64,000 bases of DNA, taken from the NCBI GenBank assembly GCA_018262095.1, contig JAGTRW010000019.1:1-64000 (forward strand), given 5' to 3'. Below the pieces are notes generated by a model. That model saw only the letters and a program-made list of their open reading frames with translations. It was not told the origin of the DNA and did no database searches. Below are positions 1-6,697 of the stretch, piece by piece (the stretch's first letter is position 1; each line of letters begins with the position of its first letter). Both the position numbers and the translations under genes were made by a program. This DNA is from Pseudomonadota bacterium (lineage in GTDB: Bacteria > Pseudomonadota > Gammaproteobacteria > Burkholderiales > Rhodocyclaceae).

Positions 1-753
1 GACAGCGAGTCGCATGCGGACCACGACGACGATCACGACGCGGCCGATCATGAGCACGCGCTCGAGTACACCGTCGTCGGCCGCCTGCCGGCGCGGCACA
101 ACGTCTGGGACAGCGCGATCCTGGTTCCGGTCGAGGACGTCTGGGCGATCCACGGGCTGCCGACCGGCCACGCCGACGCTGACGCGCAGATCGGCCCGCC
201 GTGGGACGCCGCCAAGCTGCCGGGCGTCCCGGCAATCGCGCTCAAGCCCGACTCGGTGAGCGCCGCCTACGCGCTGCGTATCGCTTTTCGTACGCCGCAA
301 AGCACTGCGCTGTTTCCCGCCGAAGTGCTCAACGAGCTTTACGCAACGCTCGGCGACGTACGCGACCTGATGTCGCTGCTGGCCCTGGCGACGCAGGTGC
401 TGGTCGTCGTCGCCGTGCTGCTCGCGCTGCTCGTCGGTTTCCTGGCGCGCGCGCGCCAGTTCGCCGTGTTGCGCGCCATCGGCGCCGGCCGCCACTACGT
501 GTTCGCGGTGATTTGGCTGGAAGTGAGCGTACTGGTCGCCGGCGGCGCGGTTGTCGGCCTGGCGCTCGGTTACGGCGCCGCCGAATTGCTCTCGGTGGTG
601 ATCGCTGCGCGCCTGGGATTCACGCTGCCGGTCACGTTTGGCGCCGAAGAACTGCTGCTCGCCGCATCGCTCGCCGTCAGCGGCCTCTTGATCGCCACGC
701 TGCCGGCGCTGCTCAGCCTGCGCACGCCGATTGCGCAGGGGCTCAAGGGCTGA
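1..753 (+). CDS. ABC transporter permease, FtsX/MacB type (5' truncated)
   Basis: The gene is open from the first base of the window and its start lies upstream. The visible 250 residues begin in a loop very rich in His and Asp (HADHDDDHDAADHEHA). A soluble stretch follows, then three hydrophobic segments at about residues 125-145, 175-195 and 220-240, the usual C-terminal layout of FtsX-fold permeases. The conserved 'LRAIGAGR' motif of the family is present after the first segment. Such permeases work with an ATPase and a periplasmic partner in lipoprotein, peptide or metal-linked export. The His/Asp loop suggests metal contact, as in some zinc-responsive operons, but that is inference. The partner genes are outside the window. 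Confidence 0.85.
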   Translation, partial: DSESHADHDDDHDAADHEHALEYTVVGRLPARHNVWDSAILVPVEDVWAIHGLPTGHADADAQIGPPWDAAKLPGVPAIALKPDSVSAAYALRIAFRTPQSTALFPAEVLNELYATLGDVRDLMSLLALATQVLVVVAVLLALLVGFLARARQFAVLRAIGAGRHYVFAVIWLEVSVLVAGGAVVGLALGYGAAELLSVVIAARLGFTLPVTFGAEELLLAASLAVSGLLIATLPALLSLRTPIAQGLKG

Positions 754-756
754 GCG

Positions 757-792
757 GCTGGCGCTCCGGCGCCGCTCTTGAGGGGCGCCAGC
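757..792. terminator. Inverted repeat between convergent genes, possible bidirectional terminator
   Basis: An 11-base arm starting gctggcgctcc pairs with ggggcgccagc with one wobble or mismatch across a 14-base loop. It lies between the convergent ends of the permease and the CheY-like gene. There is no T-run on either side, so intrinsic termination is only suggested by position and stem strength. Confidence 0.4.
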
Positions 793-800
793 GACTGCTG

Positions 801-1184
801 TTAGGCGCCGGCTGTGCGCGCCAGAACCTTGGCCACGCCGCCCATGACCTTGTTCCTTTCGTAGGGCTTGATGACCCAGGCGATCACGCCTGATGCTTTC
901 CCCTCGGCTTTCATCTCGCTGCTGGTCTGGGTCGTCAGCATGAAGATCGGTATCTTGTTGAGCAACGGGTTGCTGTGCAGCTCCCGGCACATCGTCAAAC
1001 CGTCCATTTCAGGCATGTTGACGTCGCAAAATATCAAGTCGATCTTGACTGCCGAGTCGTCCAGAACTTTCAATCCTTCCAGGCCGTTGCCCGCCTCAAA
1101 GGTCGTGTGGCCGGCGTGGCTAAGGTCTTTTCTGAGTTGAGTCCTGACCGTCTCTGAATCATCGACAATTAAAACGTTTGCCAT
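801..1184 (-). CDS. CheY-like single-domain response regulator
   Basis: The 127-residue protein is one receiver domain with no output domain. The acidic pair D8/D9, the phosphoacceptor D54 (FCDVNMPEMDG), T84/T85 and K106 (VIKPYE) are all in place, so it should accept phosphate from a histidine kinase and act by protein contact, as CheY does at the motor. It is the last gene of a minus-strand group after a PAS-GGDEF protein (9-base gap) and a CheX-like protein. CheX proteins dephosphorylate CheY, so this regulator may be the substrate of its neighbour. No kinase is adjacent. Confidence 0.9.
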   Translation of the reverse strand: MANVLIVDDSETVRTQLRKDLSHAGHTTFEAGNGLEGLKVLDDSAVKIDLIFCDVNMPEMDGLTMCRELHSNPLLNKIPIFMLTTQTSSEMKAEGKASGVIAWVIKPYERNKVMGGVAKVLARTAGA

Positions 1185-1193
1185 TTTTTCCCA

Positions 1194-2624
1194 TCAGCAA
1201 TTTGGCTGCGCTCTATTTTTCGGCTCAGGCATGGTCTGATTGCGGCCGTTGTTTTTTGCCCGGTAGAGCAGTTGATCGGCGCGATGCATGAAGTCATCAA
1301 GCGTTTCGTCCCGGCGGTGCGTCGCGATTCCGGCGCTGATCGTGACCTGGATGACCGCGTCGCCCAGGTCGATGCGTTTTGCTTCGACTTCGCGGCGAAC
1401 CCGTTCGGCCAGAGCGAACGCCGCCTCGTGACTATCGGGAATGAACACCAGGAATTCCTCGCCGCCAAAGCGGATCGGGACTTCCGGAGACTGTCTGAGG
1501 ATGATTTCGGCGACTTCGCGCAGGATCAGGTCGCCGTTTTTGTGGCCGTGGCTGTCGTTGACGTTCTTGAAGTGATCGATGTCGAAGATGGCCATCGACA
1601 GCTCGGGGATCTCGTGGTGATCGTGACTCCACACCAGCGCGGCGACCGCGTCTTTCATGTAAAGCCGCGTATAAAGGCCGGTCAGCGGGTCGCGGATCGC
1701 TTCCTCGTAGCGTGCCAGGCTCTGCTTTTCGAGCGCTGCCGCTTTTTCGCGGTCCTGCGCCGCATCGAGCATTTCTCTTTCGGCATTGACGATCGCTGTG
1801 CGGTCCTCCAGGATGATCAGCAGCTGTTCGACAATGCGGTCAAAAACGATGGGCTGGTAGGTTATTTTGAGCCAGCGCCCGTCCTTCGCATCGCTCGCGG
1901 TATTGTGAAAAATCTCCTGCGGGAAAGTCCTTGAATACGCGCCGTAGTCGAGGACGGATTTGCCCACGCATTGGCGAATGGCGCCGATTCCGTCGATTTC
2001 GTCCGGGGTCATATGGCGCAAGGCGGGTTTGAAGAGAACGTCATCGACCATCGTTCCGGCCAACTTCCCGCAATCGAGCAGCGATTCGAGATAGCTTGAG
2101 TACGAATCGCCGATCGTTCCGTCCCGGTTCATCGTGAATATTCCCAGCGGAATGCTGGTGAAGACTCTCTGTAGGCGTCTTTCAGTCTCCCGCATCTCGG
2201 AAATGTCGTCTCCGAAGACGGTGACCAGGCGGCCTTCGCCCTGATTCCGGGTGCTTCTGCCGACCAAGGTCCAGTGAAATGTCCGCTCGCGCTGGTCAAG
2301 TGCATCGCCTGTCGCCAGTCCCATTTCAAACCGAATCGACGCGCCGGCGGTTCCGGACTCGACAATCTGCTTGATGTTGTGGGCGAATATCTTCCAGCTT
2401 TCCTTGCTGAACAATTTCGACAGCGGCAGGCGAAGGATGTCCTCTGAATCGAGTCCGAGCAGTTCGATGAATTCGAGATTGGCGCGCAATACCTCGTGAT
2501 CTTCATTGACGATAAGAAAGATGCCGGGAATGCTGTCGATGACCGATTCGGTATTGACATTCGCTTCGTCGAGAAGCATCAGCATCTTGTGCGATGCCTG
2601 TAGATCGAGGTTGATATGGCTCAT
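1194..2624 (-). CDS. PAS-PAS-GGDEF diguanylate cyclase
   Basis: The start is fixed by an ATGA overlap with the upstream CheX-like gene, giving 476 residues. Two PAS-like sensor regions (about 22-130 and 145-275) are followed by a short coiled coil and a GGDEF domain from about 310. The active loop reads RFGGEEF (GGEEF at 387-391) and the DPLTGLYTR entry motif is intact, so c-di-GMP synthesis is likely. The four residues at the usual inhibitory-site position before the loop read QSPE rather than RxxD, so product inhibition at that site is probably absent. There is no membrane segment, so it is a cytosolic sensor. Its operon partners suggest a link to chemotaxis-like phosphorelay. Confidence 0.9.
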   Translation of the reverse strand: MSHINLDLQASHKMLMLLDEANVNTESVIDSIPGIFLIVNEDHEVLRANLEFIELLGLDSEDILRLPLSKLFSKESWKIFAHNIKQIVESGTAGASIRFEMGLATGDALDQRERTFHWTLVGRSTRNQGEGRLVTVFGDDISEMRETERRLQRVFTSIPLGIFTMNRDGTIGDSYSSYLESLLDCGKLAGTMVDDVLFKPALRHMTPDEIDGIGAIRQCVGKSVLDYGAYSRTFPQEIFHNTASDAKDGRWLKITYQPIVFDRIVEQLLIILEDRTAIVNAEREMLDAAQDREKAAALEKQSLARYEEAIRDPLTGLYTRLYMKDAVAALVWSHDHHEIPELSMAIFDIDHFKNVNDSHGHKNGDLILREVAEIILRQSPEVPIRFGGEEFLVFIPDSHEAAFALAERVRREVEAKRIDLGDAVIQVTISAGIATHRRDETLDDFMHRADQLLYRAKNNGRNQTMPEPKNRAQPNC

Positions 2625-3232
2625 AAGAAGTCGATCTCTGCGTCGTCGTCGCTCGCGGCTTCGACGATCTCGTAAGCGGCGAGATTGCCGAGCTGTTTCT
2701 GGTTCAATATTTCGAGCACAGCGCTGCAATGAATGTTCTTGCCATTTGCCCTGAGTTCCCAAAAATCGCTGAAGGTGATGATGGGATGCTGCTTTTCGCA
2801 GTAATCCGAAAACACTTCGTAAAAACCGCGGGTCGATAGGGGCAGGCTGATGCCAAGATCGATGCCATTTTCTCCGAGCAGGGTGACGACACTCCCCGCC
2901 ACCAGATTGCCGTATTCCTTGAAATAGTCGATGGCCTGTTTCTCTGAAATATCGGCCGGCGAATTGCCGCCAAATATCCTGAAAGCGAGGTTCTTGGCCG
3001 TCCCGGTAGCGAAATGAACCTTGAAGGTGAGGCGCAGCGCGTCGCCGGAGACCAGAATGAAAACCATATTGCTGGCCAGGATCCTGCCGGGCCTGAAACC
3101 GGGACCCAGCTCTTTCGTTTCGACTTCGGGCGAATCGGTGTGGATTTTGAGCCGCGAGGTCGATGCGTGGCGAACCAGCGCCTTGAGCTTGTCTTTGAGC
3201 GCGTGATCTGGCATCACGGCTTGGCTCAACAT
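2621..3232 (-). CDS. CheX/CheC-like phosphatase domain protein
   Basis: This 203-residue protein has a C-terminal half with the CheX/CheC pattern. An E106-x-x-N109 pair sits in the helix 'KEYGNLVAG', followed by a glycine-rich turn and a 'GISLPL' strand. In CheX and CheC the ExxN motif removes phosphate from CheY-P. The N-terminal 80 residues are less typical. It is the first gene of a three-gene minus-strand operon and overlaps the PAS-GGDEF gene by four bases; the operon ends with a CheY-like protein. The likely job is to set the phosphorylation lifetime of that regulator. Only one ExxN copy is present, which fits the CheX class better than CheC. The start is the first in-frame ATG and is not certain. 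Confidence 0.75.
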   Translation of the reverse strand: MLSQAVMPDHALKDKLKALVRHASTSRLKIHTDSPEVETKELGPGFRPGRILASNMVFILVSGDALRLTFKVHFATGTAKNLAFRIFGGNSPADISEKQAIDYFKEYGNLVAGSVVTLLGENGIDLGISLPLSTRGFYEVFSDYCEKQHPIITFSDFWELRANGKNIHCSAVLEILNQKQLGNLAAYEIVEAASDDDAEIDFL

Positions 3233-3431
3233 GTCGGAACCTGACGGGCGAAATCCCCGCGGCTCTCGGCGGAAGGCAGATCATGCGAATCAACAGGGGT
3301 CATTGGGCGGACCAAGCTTGGCAAGCAGAATGAGAGGATTGTATTAAGCCTCTGTTGCAAAATGGTTACTGCGCTCGCCGACCCGCGCGGCCGACGTCAA
3401 GGCAGGCCCGGCGACGCTGATCAGGCCGCTC

Positions 3432-3450
3432 AGCGCCCCTTGGGGGCGCT
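3432..3450 (-). terminator. GC-rich hairpin at the end of the 117-residue gene
   Basis: The arms agcgcccc and ggggcgct pair perfectly around a 3-base loop and overlap the last codon of the adjacent minus-strand gene. No T-run follows on the minus strand, so it may act as an mRNA 3' stabiliser or a weak terminator. Confidence 0.35.
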
Positions 3451-3802
3451 AGTGCGCGGCGAGTGGCTGCTGGCCTGCGCCAGCGCTCGCCTGGCCGGCG
3501 CGAAAGCGCGCCAGCATTCTGCCGTGCTGGTGCCAGAGGCGGTGCAGGCCGGTGATGCCGAGGTCCTCGCTGCTGCTCGCTTCGAGGCGGAACAGCAGAG
3601 TGAGCATGGCGGACAGGTCGCGCAGGTCCTGATGGTCGCTCTGCGCCGACTGGCCAGCGCAAAAATCGCCATCGAGAACGCGTCTGAGCGCAGTGCGGTC
3701 AGTCAGGTCGACGCGGCAGCGCGCGGCGAGTTGCGCGATTGCCCGGCGCAGCGCCAGGATATCTTCACAGCTTTGGGGAAGGTCGAGAATCGACGGTCGC
3801 AT
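3449..3802 (-). CDS. Hypothetical protein, 117 residues
   Basis: I do not recognise this family. The start at 3802 is chosen because AAAGGA lies six bases upstream; an ATG two codons earlier would sit on the ribosome site itself. The protein is mostly helical and rich in Ala, Leu and Arg, with phrases such as 'LDLPQSCEDILALR' and 'LFRLEASSSEDLG' that read like a real conserved domain. It has no signal peptide, membrane segment or metal motif apart from a single Cys in 'GDFCAGQ'. It follows yajD on the same strand after about 100 bases and may be co-transcribed with it. The frame competes with long overlapping frames on the plus strand, but the ribosome site and composition favour this one. 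Confidence 0.55.
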   Translation of the reverse strand: MRPSILDLPQSCEDILALRRAIAQLAARCRVDLTDRTALRRVLDGDFCAGQSAQSDHQDLRDLSAMLTLLFRLEASSSEDLGITGLHRLWHQHGRMLARFRAGQASAGAGQQPLAAH

Positions 3803-3900
3803 GGTCATCCTTTCGCGGTTGCCCCTTGGCTTGCTTCTGAGCGCCAAGGGTCCCTGCAGGATGCCGGACAATTGTTGCAGGCCAATGAAACCGCTGCGGG

Positions 3901-4284
3901 TCAGCTCTTCTTGAGCAGGTCGCGCAGATTGGCGAACGGCTGGGCACTGGCGCGATTGGCCGCGGCCTTGCCGGTCCCTGTGACGCCCGCTGCGAGCGCC
4001 GCGTCGTGGTCGAGTTCGCGCGAATGCTCGTTGTCGTGGCAATAGAGGCAGAGCAACTCCCAGTTGCTGCCGTCCTTCGGGTTGTTGTCGTGGTTGTGGT
4101 CGCGGTGATGGACGGTGAGTTGATTGAGGTTTTCGCGAACGAACTCGCGCGCGCAGCGCCCGCAGATCCACGGATAGATCTTGAGCGCTTGTTCGCGATA
4201 ACCCTGTTCGCGCGCCTGCCGATTGCGAACTGATTCGGCGATCATGCGATCGGTGTGGGCGCGCTTTGCATCGTCGACAGCCAA
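3901..4284 (-). CDS. yajD: HNH nuclease family protein YajD
   Basis: The 127 residues match the small HNH protein YajD in length and motif order. C41-x-x-C44 and C79-x-x-C82 would hold a structural zinc, and the HNH core is 'VHHRDHNHDNN' (H59/H60) followed by the 'NWELLCLYCH' segment. HNH folds cut or bind nucleic acid; the cellular role of YajD is not established. The C-terminal 35 residues are low-complexity and end in a basic Lys pair. It stands first in a short minus-strand pair with the 117-residue hypothetical gene. No toxin, phage or restriction genes are next to it. Confidence 0.9.
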   Translation of the reverse strand: MAVDDAKRAHTDRMIAESVRNRQAREQGYREQALKIYPWICGRCAREFVRENLNQLTVHHRDHNHDNNPKDGSNWELLCLYCHDNEHSRELDHDAALAAGVTGTGKAAANRASAQPFANLRDLLKKS

Positions 4285-4424
4285 GACTTTCTCCTCAAAT
4301 AAACGGTTTTGGCCGATTTTACTTCAGCCTGGGTCGCCGTGAAGCGATAAACTCCTTCCCCTTCTGCTCGACGCACGTCGCTACTTCAGTAGATCATCAA
4401 CGTAATATGTGCTGCTTAATGCCC

Positions 4425-4511
4425 GTCATTCCGGCGGACGCCGGAATCCAGAATACGCCAACAATGCCCCTGGATTCCGGGTTCCGGCCTAACGGCCAGC
4501 CCCGGAATGAC
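4425..4511. repeat. REP-like palindromic repeat
   Basis: Two nested inverted pairs occur in the gap between yajD and the EamA gene. The outer arms gtcattccgg (4425-4434) and ccggaatgac (4502-4511) match, as do the inner arms ccggaatccag (4441-4451) and ctggattccgg (4470-4480). The 'gtcattccggcgnacgccggaatcca' type of unit is a common dispersed intergenic element in proteobacteria. Here two units face each other as a REP pair would. No transposase is adjacent. Confidence 0.8.
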
Positions 4512-4557
4512 ACCCTTCTTCATATCGATGCGATTTAGCATGACTAAGGCTTGACCC

Positions 4558-5463
4558 ATGTCCCAGACGACTCCCGCAATTACCGTCAAATTACTGCTCA
4601 CCGCACTGTTCTGGGGCGGCACCTGGGTCGCCGGGCGCGTCGCGGTGCACGAAGCGTCGCCGCTCGCCGTTGCCAGCTGGCGTTTTTTCTTCGCCGCGCT
4701 GCTGCTCGGCGGCCTGCTGGTCGCGCGTGAAGGCTGGCCGCGTTGGTCGGCGCGAGAGTGGCTCAAGCTCGCGGCGCTCGGACTGACCGGTGTCTTCTTC
4801 TACAACGTTTTCTTTCTCTACGGCTTGCAACACGTCGAAGCCGGCCGCGGTGCGCTGGTCGTCGCCTTCATTCCGGTGCTGATCGCGCTCGCCGACTGGC
4901 TGTTCTTTCGCCTGCCGATGTCGCCCAAAAAAGCGCTGGGCGTCGTCCTGGCGCTGATCGGCTGCCTGCTGGTGGTGACTCGCGGCCACCCGCTGCGCAT
5001 CCTGACCGGCGAAGTCGGCTTCGGCGAATGGCTGTTGCTGGGAACCGCAGTCTCCTGGGTCGCCTATACGCTGATCAGCCGTCACTGCTCGCGCCACTTC
5101 TCGGCGCTGGCGATGACCTTCGGCGGCTGTCTGTCCGGCTGGCTGATGCTGACCGCAGCGGCGCTCGCCGACGGCAGCCTGCTCACGCTCGACGCGACGA
5201 CCTGGCGCGGCTGGTCGAGCATCGTCTTTCTCGGCGTGTTGGGAACGGCACTGGCGTTTACCTGGTATTCGCAGGCGATTGCCCAGATCGGGACGACCAA
5301 GGCCGCGGCCTTCATCAACCTGGTCCCGGTCTTCGCCGTTCTGCTCGGCGCGCTGCTGCTCGACGAACGGATCGGCGGTGCCGTTCTCGCCGGTGGCGCG
5401 CTGGTGATCCTTGGCGTTTTCCTGACCAACCGGCCGGCGGCTGCCGCAACAAGCAATTCTTGA
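4558..5463 (+). CDS. DMT-superfamily (EamA) transporter
   Basis: This 301-residue integral inner-membrane protein has ten hydrophobic segments arranged as two EamA repeats (about 8-140 and 150-290). Characteristic family phrases are 'FWGGTWVAGRVAV' near the start of the first helix and 'AAAFINLVPVFAVLLGALLLDE' in the second repeat. EamA proteins export or exchange small metabolites such as amino acids, sugars or nucleosides; the substrate cannot be read from sequence. The gene stands alone behind a REP-like repeat and converges with the next gene after 6 bases. No regulator is adjacent. Confidence 0.92.
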   Translation: MSQTTPAITVKLLLTALFWGGTWVAGRVAVHEASPLAVASWRFFFAALLLGGLLVAREGWPRWSAREWLKLAALGLTGVFFYNVFFLYGLQHVEAGRGALVVAFIPVLIALADWLFFRLPMSPKKALGVVLALIGCLLVVTRGHPLRILTGEVGFGEWLLLGTAVSWVAYTLISRHCSRHFSALAMTFGGCLSGWLMLTAAALADGSLLTLDATTWRGWSSIVFLGVLGTALAFTWYSQAIAQIGTTKAAAFINLVPVFAVLLGALLLDERIGGAVLAGGALVILGVFLTNRPAAAATSNS

Positions 5464-5469
5464 ATAGCG

Positions 5470-6636
5470 TCAGACCCTGACGGCGATCAGCGGAACGAGC
5501 ATCTCGTCGCCCGAAACGCCGCCATGAACGCCGAGCATGCGGTGCTGCTTCTCTCCCGGCAGCTGGTCCTTGATCGTCCAGTCGTCCTTCATCACCAGCG
5601 TGTAGTCGCCAACGCGAGCGGCCAGGCGCGGATGGTAGGGCGGCGGGCCGAACCAGCCGGCGGTGATCAGTTCGGCGCTGTCGCGAAGATCGACGCAGTG
5701 CGCGAGCTGCGCGGCGATATACGCTGCGAAGGCCGCACGATTTTCCGGCGCGACGTAGCAATACGCGGCGCGACGCTCGCCGCACAGCGGCCGGGCGAGC
5801 AGCGCGGCGAGTTGCGGATGGTCGTCGAGACTCACCACGCGCGGCGGCGGCGAATCGATGAAGCCGTGATCGGCGGTGGCAATCAGCCAGCTGTCGCTGC
5901 CCTGGGCGTCGCGCCACAGTTCGCCGAAACCATCGTCGAGTGCTGCCAGCGTCTGCCGCACCGGTTCGCTGTCGGTGCCGTGGCGATGCGACTCGCTATC
6001 GAGATCGGAATAGTAGGCGTAGATGTAGCGCGGTGCTTTGGCGTCACGCAGCAGACCGGCGATTTGCCCGAACATCTCGCCCAGCGAGTCGTAAGCCAGA
6101 CTGGTCGCGCCGCGCGAATGCCTGGCGTTGAACGGACTGCCGGCGATGCTGCGCGGCGTTACCACCCAGCACTCGCGAGCGAGCTGCTCGAACAGCGTCG
6201 GTTGCGCGAAGAGGCGAGGCGGCAGCGCTTCGGCAAGCACTACCGATGGCGCGCCGCGCGCCGTGAGCGGCAGGATGGCGAGCGTCTGGCCGATTTCTTC
6301 GAGGTAGATGTGCCAGCCGGTCAGGCCGTGCTGCGCCGGTGCGAGCCCGGTCATGAAGGTGGTGATCGCGCTGGCGGTCGTCGACGGGAAAACCGAGCTG
6401 ATGTTGGCGATGGCGTGGCGCTGCAGGTTCGGGCTGGCCGGGTGGCGCGCCAGCGTGCGCTCGCCGAGTCCGTCGATCACCAGCAGCACGATGTGACGCG
6501 CTTCGCCGAGCGCCGCGGCAGGCAGCGCGTCAAGCTCGGGATAGCGCGCGCTGGTGCTGCCGCAGGCCGTGGCGATGCTCTGCACCAGGTTGACGATACC
6601 CTGGCCGCGGTAGTTCGGCAGCGCGATGGAAGTCAT
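5470..6636 (-). CDS. Alkaline phosphatase-fold phosphodiesterase/nucleotide pyrophosphatase family protein
   Basis: The 388 residues carry the type I phosphodiesterase pattern. 'LLVIDGLGERTL' holds the first metal aspartate, 'SSVFPSTTASAITTFMTG' holds the Ser/Thr nucleophile region followed by the 'PAQHGLTGW' loop, and the late 'TADHGFID' holds a metal Asp-His pair. Enzymes of this fold cleave phosphate mono- or diesters with two metal ions, often zinc. There is no signal peptide, so it is probably cytosolic, which is less common for the family. It lies 61 bases downstream of phaC on the same strand with a hairpin between, so co-transcription is uncertain. The substrate is unknown. Confidence 0.85.
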   Translation of the reverse strand: MTSIALPNYRGQGIVNLVQSIATACGSTSARYPELDALPAAALGEARHIVLLVIDGLGERTLARHPASPNLQRHAIANISSVFPSTTASAITTFMTGLAPAQHGLTGWHIYLEEIGQTLAILPLTARGAPSVVLAEALPPRLFAQPTLFEQLARECWVVTPRSIAGSPFNARHSRGATSLAYDSLGEMFGQIAGLLRDAKAPRYIYAYYSDLDSESHRHGTDSEPVRQTLAALDDGFGELWRDAQGSDSWLIATADHGFIDSPPPRVVSLDDHPQLAALLARPLCGERRAAYCYVAPENRAAFAAYIAAQLAHCVDLRDSAELITAGWFGPPPYHPRLAARVGDYTLVMKDDWTIKDQLPGEKQHRMLGVHGGVSGDEMLVPLIAVRV

Positions 6637-6661
6637 GGTCGGACCGATTGTACGTCAACGA

Positions 6662-6679
6662 AGGGGGCTGGCGCCCCCT
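6662..6679 (-). terminator. Hairpin after phaC
   Basis: A perfect 7-base stem (agggggc / gccccct) with a 4-base loop lies 18 bases after the phaC stop codon. Only a short TTCGTT follows on the minus strand, so it may terminate partially or protect the phaC mRNA end. Confidence 0.45.
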
Positions 6680-6697
6680 GTCGAATCGGCCAAGCGC

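Noticed and set aside
1194..3293. A 699-codon version of the PAS-GGDEF gene
   Set aside because: The additional 223 codons are a frame-shifted reading of the CheX-like gene. The ATGA junction at 2621-2624 sets the start.
3352..3361. CTGTTGCAAA, similar to the end of IS6-family elements
   Set aside because: Only ten bases match, there is no partner end within range and no transposase gene nearby.
3362..4045. Plus-strand 227-codon frame across yajD and the small hypothetical gene
   Set aside because: It is antisense to the clearly recognisable yajD for part of its length, has no ribosome site or domain, and the minus-strand frames are better supported.
5468..5482. Small hairpin cgtcag-acc-ctgacg between the EamA and phosphodiesterase-like genes
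   Set aside because: It has a 6-base stem, overlaps the end of the minus-strand gene and lacks a T-run, so it is not convincing as a terminator.
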